From JAPPHA01 sp965242975 (GTDB taxonomy: Bacteria; Pseudomonadota; Alphaproteobacteria; Rhodobacterales; Rhodobacteraceae): DNA of 64,000 nucleotides. Position numbers and translations under genes: made by a program. The notes under the pieces were generated by a model that searched no databases, was not told the origin of the DNA, and saw only the letters and a list, made by a program, of their open reading frames with translations. The stretch covers positions 1,116,001 to 1,180,000 of the forward strand of contig CBDETS010000007.1 of assembly GCA_965242975.1 (NCBI GenBank), written 5' to 3'. Shown here piece after piece: positions 53,992 to 63,101 of the stretch; position 1 is the stretch's first letter, and every line of letters begins with the position of its first letter.

Positions 53992-55731
53992 ATGAACAAC
54001 CTCGCACAACGCTTTCTCCGGCCCGCCAATCCCGTCCATCGGCAGTACGAGGCCCTGCGCGCCCATTTCGTCGACAACCTCTCCATGCGCGAGGCCGCCG
54101 ACCGCTTCGGCTACCAGCTCGGCACCTTCCGCAATCTCTGCACCGCCTTCCGCAAGAACCCGGACCGCGCCTTCTTCGAGACCCGCAAGCCGGGCCCCAG
54201 GCCCAAGGCCGAGCTGCCCGGTCACGCCGAGCGCCGGGACCGCGCGGTGGCGCTGCGCAAGCAGCGCAACCTCTCCGTCGAGGAGATCAGCGTCATCCTG
54301 GCCCAGGAGGGGATGCCGACCAGTGTCACCGCCGTGAACCGCATGCTGCGCGAGGCCGGGCTGCCGAAGCTCTGGCGCCGAACCCCCGAACAGCGCGCGG
54401 AGGCCCGCCCCGAGCGGGCACCGGTCGCCGACCGCGACGCCCTCGATCTCACGCCCCGGCGCCTGCGCACCGCTTTCGGCGGACTGTTCCTGTTCGCGGC
54501 CGATCTCGCCCGCTGCGACCTCGACGGAATGCTCGCGCAGGCCGGCATGCCCGGCAGTGCCATGATCCCGGCCGGATGCGCCTTCCGCTCACTGCTCGCC
54601 CTCAAGCTCTGGGGCATCGGACGGCCGTCCCAGGTGATGGAGGAAACCCTCGACGAGGGCCTGGCGCTGTTCGCCGGGCTGAACGCGATCCCCAAGCGGG
54701 CGACGCTGAGCGAATATTCCTGCCGCGTCGACCCCCGCCTCGGGCCGGAACTGATGGACCGCTGGCATGATGCCGTCCGCGGCCTCGGCGTCGATCTCGG
54801 CGAACGCGGATCGTTCGACCTCGACTTCCACACGATCCCCTACCACGGCGACGACGCGCTCATCCAGAAGCACTACGTCTCAAAGCGCAGCCGGCGCCAG
54901 CGCGGCGTCCTCGCCTTCCTCGTCCGGGACGCCGATGCACGGTTCTTCGCCTACGCCAATGCCAACCTCCGCAAGAAGGACCAGAACGATGAGATCCTCC
55001 GCTTCGTCGAGGCCTGGCGGGCGCGAACCGGGAGCCCGCCCCGCGAACTCGTGTTCGACAGCCGCCTCACCACCTATGCCAATCTCGATCGGCTCAATCA
55101 CCTCGGCATCGCCTTCCTCACCCTGCGCCGGCGCACCCCGAAGCTGGTTGCCGAGCTCCTCGCCGCCCCCGCCGGGGACTGGCGCCGGATCACCCTCACC
55201 AACATCGGACGCATCTACCGGAAACCCCGCGTCCTCGACCAGGCCATCACCCTCAAGACCTATTCCGGCGAACTCCGGCAGATCACCATCACCGAACTCG
55301 GCCACGAAAAGCCCACCCTGCTCATCACCAACCAGATGGAGGTCCCGGCCCGCGAACTCGTCGACCGCTACGCGCGCCGCATGGTGATCGAAAACACCAT
55401 CGCCGACGCCATCGACTTCTTCCACATGGATGCGCTCTCTGCCGCCGTGCCGCTCAAGGTCCACCTCGACCTGCAGATCACCCTGATGGCCAGCGCCCTC
55501 TATCGCATCCTCGCGCGCCGGCTCGGAAACGGCATGGACAACGCGCGCGCCAGAACCCTGTTCCGAAAGGTCGTCAACGCAAGCGCGACCATCGAAATCA
55601 AGCCCGACGAAATCACCGTCTCACTCGGACGCCGCGCCAACAACCCGCTCCTGATCGCCGCCGGCTTCGCCGACCAGCAACAAACCATCCCATGGCTCGG
55701 AAACCGGCGCTTGCGGATCCGATTCTTCTGA
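53992..55731 (+). CDS. DDE-type transposase, family uncertain
   Basis: 579 residues. N-terminal helix-turn-helix (FVDNLSMREAADRFGYQ, and SVEEISVILAQEGMPTSV) precedes an RNase H-like core: SFDLDFHTIPYHGDD, ELVFDSRLTTYANLDRL, and RRMVIENTIADAIDFF give candidate Asp/Asp/Glu residues, like large IS4/IS1634-type transposases. Full-length and GC-rich like host. No terminal repeats or target duplication found by eye. Confidence 0.7.
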   Translation: MNNLAQRFLRPANPVHRQYEALRAHFVDNLSMREAADRFGYQLGTFRNLCTAFRKNPDRAFFETRKPGPRPKAELPGHAERRDRAVALRKQRNLSVEEISVILAQEGMPTSVTAVNRMLREAGLPKLWRRTPEQRAEARPERAPVADRDALDLTPRRLRTAFGGLFLFAADLARCDLDGMLAQAGMPGSAMIPAGCAFRSLLALKLWGIGRPSQVMEETLDEGLALFAGLNAIPKRATLSEYSCRVDPRLGPELMDRWHDAVRGLGVDLGERGSFDLDFHTIPYHGDDALIQKHYVSKRSRRQRGVLAFLVRDADARFFAYANANLRKKDQNDEILRFVEAWRARTGSPPRELVFDSRLTTYANLDRLNHLGIAFLTLRRRTPKLVAELLAAPAGDWRRITLTNIGRIYRKPRVLDQAITLKTYSGELRQITITELGHEKPTLLITNQMEVPARELVDRYARRMVIENTIADAIDFFHMDALSAAVPLKVHLDLQITLMASALYRILARRLGNGMDNARARTLFRKVVNASATIEIKPDEITVSLGRRANNPLLIAAGFADQQQTIPWLGNRRLRIRFF

Positions 55732-57150
55732 TGACAAACGTGTCACATCATCTCCGGCGGTTGGAATTTCAGGCTAGGGGTCGGCGCGGTAGTACGCTCC
55801 AACACACAAAATGAACTTCGAATACGAACCAGAAAAGAGCACTCCGATTTCCGCTTCAGAAACGACAGTCCTGTTATGGATTGACCTAGCCAAATCTCTG
55901 GACACACTCACTTCATTCTCGAACTCCTCGTGTGACAACATTCATGAAAAGAATTGAATCAAGTTGTCCGTAACTTCCGGAATGACGGAAGCGGGATGCG
56001 CTGGATGTCTTCTACCGCGGACCATCCTGATATCCGCGGTGTTGGTTGCCGGCTGACTTCACTTCGTCGTGGAACTGCCTCTATTCAAAGTCGCGAGCGG
56101 ACTGCCCTTGCAGCCCGTCTCGCACAGGGTCACCGAGGTTTCTCTTCACCGGCCATCGGCACCCTGCACCCGCCACACCAGCTCAGGGTCGTCTTTAGGG
56201 AGATAAAACTTCTGCGGAAGGTGAGACTATCCGGGATGGTGTGAGACAAAGTGAGACAGAGACCCCCGCGATGTAAACAAAACAAGGGGCTCGCGGGGGT
56301 ACGGACGGTACCGGAAAATGACCGCGGCACCGGAAAGAGTACTGCAGAATATGGGGATGTTTCGGAGGAAAACCGCTCGGAAACGTTGAATTTTTGGGGG
56401 GTTAAAGGGGCGTTTGAGGTCCGGAAATATCGTGATTGAAAACACGTGCTCCGGACGCCCGGGATCAGGTTATCAGATTGCCCTGGCTCTCGTAGAGTCC
56501 TCGCCTGGTTCTCCCGTAGGAAACGCGACGCCATCGAAGATCTCCGGCAGCGTGGCCCGCTACTCGGAATTCAGAACACGTTCACAAGTGACAAACAGAA
56601 AAACCGGAAACTCTTTGGGCCGGCGGCATCGATCTTCAATATCCCGGAGCGCACGGGGCCGCCGACGATCACTGGTTTCGGCGCTTCGATCCTGTCCTGG
56701 ATAAACGCAACATCGAGATGAACGCCGGAAACGGTGCCCGCAACGTGGTCCCAAAGGATCAATCTCGGTTCGCCGCCGCGCAATCTGTCAGGAAGCCTGA
56801 CTTCGCAAGCGGCCATGCCAGGGATCAAAGCGAAAGACGATGCCGATGATCAAGTTGAGCATCTCGGGGTCATCCCGCATCATGTCCTTGAGATAGTCAC
56901 AGCTGCCGATCTGGTAGAACGGCATATGTGCCACCATGGTCAGGATCTCGCGCGGAACATCGTCAGGCACGTACTCGCGGCTCTGTTACCTGACAAATGT
57001 ACCGGTCCGGTCGTCCAACGACGTCAGGCGCGAAACCGGGGATCCTGACCTGCGGCTCGCTGGCCGTCCGGCGATGGAGATGCCGAAAGACATCCTGGAG
57101 GCCGGGCATCGCACGCGGCAGGTGACGAACGTACTCTCGAAGCGTGCTCC
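55732..57150. other. 1.4-kb spacer between transposase and Tn3 element, mostly non-coding
   Basis: No intact gene. AAAAGAATTGAATC at about 55948 recurs at 60891-60904, just outside the Tn3 right end. On the minus strand between 56571 and 57000 two open frames look partly coding (listed separately). Confidence 0.4.
56571..56970 (-). pseudogene. Possible decayed gene of unknown family
   Basis: Two overlapping minus-strand frames with coding-like composition: one has FYQIGSCDYLKDMMRDDPE then GIVFRFDPWHG, the other GGEPRLILWDHVAGTVSGVH. They would need a frameshift near 56810 to join. No family recognised; may be chance. Confidence 0.25.
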
Positions 57151-57155
57151 TTGTA
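57151..57155. repeat. Tn3-element target duplication, left
   Basis: TTGTA, identical to 60872-60876. Five-base duplications are typical of Tn3. Confidence 0.88.
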
Positions 57156-57197
57156 AGGGTAGTAGCCAGATTCGTGCTGAAATACACGCTAACGACC
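57156..57197 (+). repeat. Tn3 left terminal inverted repeat
   Basis: 42 bp, pairs with 60830-60871 with two mismatches. Confidence 0.93.
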
Positions 57198-57803
57198 GGG
57201 TTTCAGTCCCCTCGTGGCCATGAAATTGTAGAGGGTTGATCGGGAGACGCCCGTAATCTTTGCAATCGCGGTACGGGAGACGCCGAGGTCGATGAACTGG
57301 CGAATTTCGTCTTCCTTCCCGTCCAGGCGCGACACACCCAGTGATCCTTTCGGGCGCCCGAGCGTCTTGCCGGAGGCCTTGGCTTTTGCGAGGCCCTCGC
57401 GCGTGCGCTCCGAGATCAGGTCACGCTCGACTTCGGCGAACAGCGCGAACAGGGTGGTCATGACCTTGGTCTGGATATCCTGTTTGCCTTCGACACGGAT
57501 ATTCTCCTTGATCGCGATGAACGCGACGCCCGCCTTTACGAAACCGTCGAGGACGGTGACGATCTGGCCGAGCGAGCGCCCGAGCCTGGAAAGTTCGCTC
57601 ACGACAAGTCGGTCGCCGCGGTTGAGAATACCGATCAGTTCATCGAGGCGGCGGTGCTTTGCCGTGGCCTGTCCCCGTGCTGTTGCCTCGACGAAGTCGT
57701 CGATCTGGAGGCCGTGTTTGCGGGCATACTCGAGAATGGCAAGGCGCTGACTGCCTGCATCCTGTTGTGGGGTTGAGACCCTGAGATAGGCGATGGTTTT
57801 CAT
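57189..57803 (-). CDS. tnpR: Serine resolvase TnpR
   Basis: 204 residues from the ATG at 57801-57803 (MKTIAYLRVSTPQQDAGSQ); an upstream 80-residue extension is rejected. S10 is the nucleophile, RLGRSLGQIV and AEVERDLISERTREGL are resolvase/invertase core segments, and a C-terminal helix-turn-helix (VSRTAIAKITGVSRSTLYNF) binds res. Resolves cointegrates. The last codons GGT CGT TAG come from the terminal repeat. Confidence 0.93.
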   Translation of the reverse strand: MKTIAYLRVSTPQQDAGSQRLAILEYARKHGLQIDDFVEATARGQATAKHRRLDELIGILNRGDRLVVSELSRLGRSLGQIVTVLDGFVKAGVAFIAIKENIRVEGKQDIQTKVMTTLFALFAEVERDLISERTREGLAKAKASGKTLGRPKGSLGVSRLDGKEDEIRQFIDLGVSRTAIAKITGVSRSTLYNFMATRGLKPGR

Positions 57804-57922
57804 GCGGTGTCCATGTAATCGTTCTTTCACTATTTTACTTGACAGTATCGGGCGATGAAATACGTGTGGTTCCTTGCGACTGAACTGACCGATTTTAACG
57901 TTCGTTTCCTCAAGACAAATCT
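57804..57922. promoter_or_regulatory. Intergenic res/promoter region of the Tn3 element
   Basis: 119 bp between divergent tnpR and tnpA. It is AT-richer than flanks and contains TTTCAC ... TTTTACTTGACAGTATCGGG ... GATGAAA; TTGACA at 57839-57844 could be a -35 box for tnpA. Res subsites are expected here from family organisation but not resolved by eye. Confidence 0.5.
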
Positions 57923-60838
57923 GTGCCAACCTCCGACCCCGACGTTTCCCGTCCCCGGTTGATTCGGGATGCCAGCTTTCTCGAGACCGACCTGCGCGAG
58001 ATTGCTCAGCGTCGCGGACAACACAACCGGCTCGGATTTGCATATCAGGTCGCCTTCGTGCGTGTCCTGGGGAGATTTCCCCGCCAGTCTCCGCTGGAAA
58101 TAGAAGAGGATATCCTGAGGTTTGCCGCGTTGCAGTTGCGCGCCGAACCCGAGATCATCCACGACTATGCCAATCGGCAGCAGACGGTCTCCGAACACCA
58201 ACAATACATTGGTCGCTACCTGCGTCTGCGTACGTTCGATGCAACCGCCGATGAACAGTTGGCGCAATTCCTGGGGAATGAGGCGTTGCGACTGGAACGT
58301 ACGGCTTCGTTGCTGGCGCGGGCGCGAGCCTGGCTTCGAGACGAGCGCATTCTCTCACCTGCTGATTCTTTCCTGCGCCGCGCGGTGGGATCGGCCCGAC
58401 ACAAGGCCCGCGAGTTCCTGACCGACCAAATGGCGACGCATCTCTCCACGTCGATGCGGGATCGTCTCGATACGCTTCTCATTGTTGATGACGACCATTC
58501 GCGTTCTTACTTGCACCACATCAAGTCCAACCCGTCGGGGCCGTCGATCGGGAGCATGAAGCGGCTTCTGGAGAGGCTGGACGTCATCGAAGCGACCGAC
58601 GTGTTGGAAATCGACGTCAACTGGATCAATGGCAACTATCAGCGTGTTCTTTTCCACAGCGTACAAAATGCGTCAGCCGACCGCATGCGCGAGATGGCGG
58701 CCCCGCGACGTTACCTTGCCCTGGTTTGTTTCCTGCACCAGGCATGGCGCGATACGCTTGATCAGGCGGTCGACATGTATGGCAAACTCCTCGAGCGCAA
58801 CCGCAGGATGATCGAGCTTCGGCTCAATGAGAAACTCAAGGCACAACACCGTGCCATTGATCGAATCGTTCACCGATACCGCCGCCTCGGCGCCGTGTTG
58901 CTTGATCCGGATATCAGCGATGCCGAACTGCGCACGAGACTCCTGGAGACCGTGCCGGCAACGGATTTGCGCGAAGATCAGACCGACTTGGAGAACTGGA
59001 CTCCCGGCGACAGCAAGGCCCGGTTCATAGCGACTGCCGAGCGGCATGGATCACTGTCCCGGTTCGCGGCACCGTTTCTGGAAAGAATGAAATTTGTGGA
59101 TGAGAAAACGACAGCTGCATCCCCGACACTGGCGGCGCTGCGGGTCTATCGTGAATACCGTGCCACCGGGCAACGCAGCTTGCCACACGACGCACCGCTT
59201 GAATTTGCATCGAATACAATCAAACCACTCCTCTGCCGCAATGGTGTGATCGATCGCCGACGCTGGGAAAGCGCGTTGTTTCACAAGGTACGCGATGAAA
59301 TCCGGGCGGGGAACCTTGCCATAGATGGTGCGAAGAACTTTGGCCGGTTCGAAACGTTCTTCCTGCCGAACACACAATGGGAACAGGTTCGCGAGACATT
59401 CTGGAAACGTACCGGGTTCCCGGGTGATCCCGGTCTCGCGGTGGATTACCTGAAGGCACGGCTGTCAGAAGCGTTTGATCATTTTCTTGAAGGTGTTCCT
59501 GACAACCGGCAGGTCACGTTTGACGACAAGGGCTGGCGGCTCAGAAAAGACCCAGCGGAACATCTCGACCCGGAACGTTCGCAAAGCCTGACCGAACTAC
59601 GCCGGTGGCTCAATGCGCGCAGCCGAACAATCCGGTTGGCTGACCTGCTCATCGAGGTTGAGAACGACCTCGGTTTCAGTGCCCACTTCTATCGACCGGG
59701 CGAGAAACGTGTCGAACCGGATGAGGTGTGCGCCCTTCTTGCCGGCATTCTCGCCCATGGCTGCAACCTCGGTCTCTTTACCATGGAAAAGATTGCCCCC
59801 GGTATCCCGTATGAATCGCTCAAACATGTCAGTGACTGGCGCCTGCTGGAGGAAAACCAGCGCGCTGCGCTTGCCAGCATAGTTCACGGGATCTCCCGTC
59901 TCGATGCCGCCACCCATTGGGGTGATGGAACCACGTCGGCAAGCGACGGACAGCGCTTCGCCATGCGGCAGAAGGTCCTGCAACGGACCTACAGTACGCG
60001 CTTCAATGACTTCGCGCTCGAGTTCTATTCTTTCGTCGCCGACAATTACGCCCCGTTCTACAGCCGCCCGATCGAGTGCACGGACCGCGACGCGCCTTTC
60101 GTGCTCGACGGCGTGCTCTATCATGAAAGCGACCTCGACCTTTTTGAGCACTATACGGACAGCCACGGCTATACCGAGATCAACTTCGCCGCGTTTGCAA
60201 TGATCGCGATGCGCTTCTGTCCGCGTATCAGGAGCCTCCACCGTCAACGCATTTATTGTGCCGACCCATCGCGTGACCACGGTGTCCTGGAACCAGTTCT
60301 CAAGCGTGGGCGCCGGGCAGTGAACTTCAATCTCATCGCTGAGCAATGGGATCGCATTGGCCAATTCTATGCGGCTTTCCCTGCTGGCCACACGACAGCA
60401 TCCGCCGCGCTTCAAAGACTCAACCGGTTCCAGACGTCAAATCGCTTCTATGCTGCCAATCGGGAACTCGGCCGCACGCTGAAGACGGAGTTCGTTCTGC
60501 AGTACATGTCGGAACCGCAGCTCAGGGCCAGGGTTCGCCGGGGGTTGCTGAAAGTTGAACAACTCCATGCGTTGGCACGGGCTGTCTATTACGGGCAAAG
60601 AGGCCGTATCAATGCCCGTGAAGTCTACGACCAGATGAAGACCTGTTCGTGTCTCACACTCATCCTCGCGTGCATCATCTATTGGCAGGCCAGGGAAATC
60701 TCGAGAATGACGGCCGCGCCGGATTTTCCGTTCGATCATGACTTGCTCCGACATGTCAGCCCAATCGAATGGAAGAACGTCATCCTCTACGGAGAGATCA
60801 AAATCGATCCTGCAAAGCTACGGATGCAGGGTCGTTAG
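57923..60838 (+). CDS. tnpA: Tn3-family transposase TnpA
   Basis: 971 residues from a GTG at 57923, normal for Tn3 transposases (about 990). Catalytic region segments: RLADLLIEVENDLGFSAHF, DLFEHYTDSHGYTEINFA and YYGQRGRINAREVYDQM, which correspond to the DDE surroundings of Tn3. The N-terminal DNA-binding half begins DLREIAQRRGQHNRLGFAYQ. The stop codon TAG is supplied by the right repeat. No frameshift. Confidence 0.95.
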   Translation: MPTSDPDVSRPRLIRDASFLETDLREIAQRRGQHNRLGFAYQVAFVRVLGRFPRQSPLEIEEDILRFAALQLRAEPEIIHDYANRQQTVSEHQQYIGRYLRLRTFDATADEQLAQFLGNEALRLERTASLLARARAWLRDERILSPADSFLRRAVGSARHKAREFLTDQMATHLSTSMRDRLDTLLIVDDDHSRSYLHHIKSNPSGPSIGSMKRLLERLDVIEATDVLEIDVNWINGNYQRVLFHSVQNASADRMREMAAPRRYLALVCFLHQAWRDTLDQAVDMYGKLLERNRRMIELRLNEKLKAQHRAIDRIVHRYRRLGAVLLDPDISDAELRTRLLETVPATDLREDQTDLENWTPGDSKARFIATAERHGSLSRFAAPFLERMKFVDEKTTAASPTLAALRVYREYRATGQRSLPHDAPLEFASNTIKPLLCRNGVIDRRRWESALFHKVRDEIRAGNLAIDGAKNFGRFETFFLPNTQWEQVRETFWKRTGFPGDPGLAVDYLKARLSEAFDHFLEGVPDNRQVTFDDKGWRLRKDPAEHLDPERSQSLTELRRWLNARSRTIRLADLLIEVENDLGFSAHFYRPGEKRVEPDEVCALLAGILAHGCNLGLFTMEKIAPGIPYESLKHVSDWRLLEENQRAALASIVHGISRLDAATHWGDGTTSASDGQRFAMRQKVLQRTYSTRFNDFALEFYSFVADNYAPFYSRPIECTDRDAPFVLDGVLYHESDLDLFEHYTDSHGYTEINFAAFAMIAMRFCPRIRSLHRQRIYCADPSRDHGVLEPVLKRGRRAVNFNLIAEQWDRIGQFYAAFPAGHTTASAALQRLNRFQTSNRFYAANRELGRTLKTEFVLQYMSEPQLRARVRRGLLKVEQLHALARAVYYGQRGRINAREVYDQMKTCSCLTLILACIIYWQAREISRMTAAPDFPFDHDLLRHVSPIEWKNVILYGEIKIDPAKLRMQGR

Positions 60839-60871
60839 CGTGTATTTCAACACGAATCTGGCTAATACCCT
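60830..60871 (-). repeat. Tn3 right terminal inverted repeat
   Basis: 42 bp, overlaps the last three codons of tnpA. Confidence 0.93.
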
Positions 60872-60876
60872 TTGTA
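60872..60876. repeat. Tn3-element target duplication, right
   Basis: TTGTA, directly after the right repeat; matches the left flank. Confidence 0.88.
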
Positions 60877-60904
60877 TGACACCTTTCACCAAAAGAATTG
60901 AATC

Positions 60905-61206
60905 GAGTTATCCACAGATGTTGTCGGCGCGGATCTGTGGAAAAGTGCAGCGTTGCAATGATCATCTTCAGATGAATCGGAACATTCCTGTTGCGTGCTT
61001 GCATGGGACAGGGATTGCGGGGAAGGTGGCCACCTTCCCCGCCGGGGAGAGGTCGGACCGAGAAACCACCATGGACAAAGATCCGTGAAGGAGCCTGGTC
61101 GCCCCTCCCCAACATGTCCCGGTCGTCCTGAACGGATGCGAGGGTGCAAGGCCCGAATGATACGCAAGGACAGGAGTATCGGGACACAAACGATGAGACG
61201 AGGACC
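60905..61206. other. IS110 element left flank with structured sequence (bridge RNA candidate)
   Basis: A perfect 22-bp palindrome (61019-61040, GGGGAAGGTGG and its complement) lies about 170 bp before the IS110 transposase. Further left, CCACAGAT (60912-60919) and ATCTGTGG (60933-60940) form another stem. IS110 elements carry their bridge RNA in the non-coding left end, so this is a candidate region. The stretch GAGTTATCCACAGAT (60905-60919) also has a partner, inverted, after the gene. Confidence 0.45.
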
Positions 61207-62187
61207 ATGAACCAGGAAACACAGAATATCAATCAGGAAAAGGTGGTCGCCGGTATCGATGTCGGCAAGGCCCATCTCGACGTCCACATCGCACCGACGG
61301 GTGAAGCGCGGCAGTTCCCGAATGACGCCGGCGGGCGCCGCGGTTTGCGCACGATGCTGCACAAGGCCGGTGTCGAGCTTGTCGTTGTCGAGGCGACCGG
61401 CCGCTATCACCGGGCACTGCACCAGAGCCTGCACGCCTGCGGTCTTCCGGTGGCGGTGGTCAGTCCGCTGAGGGCCCGGCGCTTCGCCCAGGCCGCGGGC
61501 CAGATGGCAAAGACCGATCCCCTCGATGCATCGCTGCTGGCATGGCTGGGCCAGGTCATGGGTCCGGAGGTGACGGAACCGCTCGGCGAGGAGCAGCTCC
61601 AGCTCGCCGACCTGTGCCGGGCACGCGCGAAGCTGGCCGTGGACAAGGCCGCGTACGTCAATGCCAACCGGGAATACGAGGCCCCCGAAGCGGTCGCAGT
61701 GACGGCCCACATGATCGAGCAGTTCGAGCAACAGATCGCACGGCTCGAGGACGCGATCCGTACGGTGATTGCGAACAATCCCGAATTCGCCCGCCGCGCC
61801 AGGATCCTGCAGTCGATCAAGGGCTTCGGCGCGGTCACCGCCGCGGTGCTCTGTGCCGAGATCCCGGAACTCGGCACCGTCGACCGGCACGCTGCCGCTG
61901 CCCTGGCCGGCCTGGCACCGTATCCCGATGACAGCGGGAAGCGAAAGGGACAGAGATACATCAAGGGCGGGCGCATGCTCCCGCGCAATACCCTCTTCAT
62001 GGCCGCGACATCCGCAATCAAGTTCAACCCCGACATGAAGAGCTTCTACGACCGGCTGATCGGCGAAGGCAAAGCGCACAAGGTTGCCCTGACTGCGGTC
62101 ATGCGCAAGTTGGTCATTCTCGCCAACGTGCTCGTACGCGATGACCGGAACTGGACGGTCACTGCTCCGGAACCGGGTGTCGGTTGA
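61207..62187 (+). CDS. IS110-family transposase (DEDD recombinase)
   Basis: 326 residues from the ATG at 61207. RuvC-like DEDD residues: VAGIDVGKAHLDVH (Asp), LVVVEATGRYH (Glu), MAKTDPLDASLLAW (two Asp). C-terminal transposase_20 part: ILQSIKGFGAVTAAVL and LAPYPDDSGKRKGQRYIKGG with the putative serine nucleophile. Full length. IS110 enzymes work with a bridge RNA from the element's flank and usually lack terminal repeats. The element ends are not fixed here (about 60.9-62.2 kb). Confidence 0.9.
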   Translation: MNQETQNINQEKVVAGIDVGKAHLDVHIAPTGEARQFPNDAGGRRGLRTMLHKAGVELVVVEATGRYHRALHQSLHACGLPVAVVSPLRARRFAQAAGQMAKTDPLDASLLAWLGQVMGPEVTEPLGEEQLQLADLCRARAKLAVDKAAYVNANREYEAPEAVAVTAHMIEQFEQQIARLEDAIRTVIANNPEFARRARILQSIKGFGAVTAAVLCAEIPELGTVDRHAAAALAGLAPYPDDSGKRKGQRYIKGGRMLPRNTLFMAATSAIKFNPDMKSFYDRLIGEGKAHKVALTAVMRKLVILANVLVRDDRNWTVTAPEPGVG

Positions 62188-62927
62188 CAGTCAGACCTGT
62201 GGACAAGTCAGGGACAACTTTCCGATGACAGATCGAAAATCATGGATTTGGCCCTAAATCGCCATTGAAACCAAACACAGATGCTCCTTAAGTCGGCGCA
62301 TGAAGCACCGCGTACGGCCGATCGTCAGTGGTCACCGAATACCCGCCTCACCGGTCGCTGTCGCAGGCGCGAAGTGGCAGGGTGTTGCCGGCCCTGACCC
62401 ATGATGCCGGTGGATAGGCCGCATGCCTGCGTACCCTTTCGGCGGCGCCTGTCGCGGCACCGTTTCCCGGAACCACGTCCGCAGCCGCAGTGCCCCTGCC
62501 ACGCTCGTCCTCAAGCCTGAGTTCGTGCCGGAACCTGGCTGGAAACTCCGCGGCCCCGACATCGTCTGTTCTATGTCCCGGATCCGGGTTCTCACACCAC
62601 GGCCTCAATTCCGGAACAGGTCAATTCAAAAAGCCTAAACTCTCTTTGCAGACACCAGTTCGACGGACGACGTCATTGACGGGGCCCTGGAGCGCCTGGA
62701 AAGCGCGGTGGGTTCCCTGACCCTGGCGGCCGCCGAATTCGGAGTGTCGGAGGATCTTCCGGTGACATTCGTGCGGGACCCGGTCCGGAGGCGGAGGTCG
62801 CGTTTCGCGACCATCCCGATGAAGCGAGCACCGTGAACAATATTGACGACCGATTCGCGAAATCGCCGAACTTCGACCGCGCGGCGACCTCCGGAACAGC
62901 GCGTGATCACAATAATGTTGGGAAATC
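62188..62927. other. 740-bp spacer between IS110 and the tRNA-like gene, no intact gene
   Basis: ACCTGTGGACAAGTC (62195-62209) right after the IS110 gene mirrors the left-flank repeat at 60905-60919 (12 of 15 positions). At about 62645-62836 one plus-strand frame (ADTSSTDDVIDGALERLESA ...) has coding-like composition but no start codon after its upstream stop. Nothing else recognised. Confidence 0.4.
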
Positions 62928-63011
62928 TGGTGGGCGACCCTGGAATCGAACCAGGCATGGGTCACCCCGGCGGAGTTACAGTCCGCTGCCGCACCTTGCA
63001 GCTCGTCGCCC
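62928..63011 (-). tRNA. Atypical tRNA-Tyr-like gene (anticodon GTA), encoded CCA
   Basis: Read on the minus strand: acceptor GGGCGAC pairs perfectly with GTCGCCC, followed by A and CCA. T arm CCTGG-TTCGATT-CCAGG is perfect. D arm GCTGC ... GCAGC with loop AAGGTGCG. Anticodon loop CTGTAAC gives GTA. A longer variable arm (GGG-TGA-CCC) fits class II tRNAs such as Tyr. Oddities: position 8 is not the near-universal U, and the D arm is unusual, so it may be an accessory or element-borne tRNA rather than the main tRNA-Tyr. Confidence 0.6.
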
Positions 63012-63101
63012 TCGTCGGCTCGGACGTAACAACCGTTAGATTGATCGTCAAGAAAAAGCTCGCAAAACACAAATCGGTTCCCGTGGCCCAAACACACCGA
63101 T

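Larger units (their letters stand above)
57156..60871. mobile_element. Complete Tn3-family transposon, 3716 bp
   Basis: Bounded by 42-bp inverted repeats with two mismatches (AGGGTAGTAGCCAGATTCG at the left tip; internal ends ACACGCTAACGACC, the Tn3 CGCTAA pattern) and flanked by TTGTA. It contains only tnpR (minus) and tnpA (plus), divergent from a short central resolution/promoter region. No passenger gene. Both genes end inside the terminal repeats. Confidence 0.95.

Noticed and set aside
60905..60940. Replication origin based on TTATCCACA
   Set aside because: One exact DnaA box and two variants flank an IS110 gene, but no replication gene, box cluster or AT-rich unwinding region is present.
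62645..62836. 63-residue plus-strand gene before the tRNA
   Set aside because: The frame has coding-like composition but opens right after a stop and offers no plausible start codon or ribosome site.
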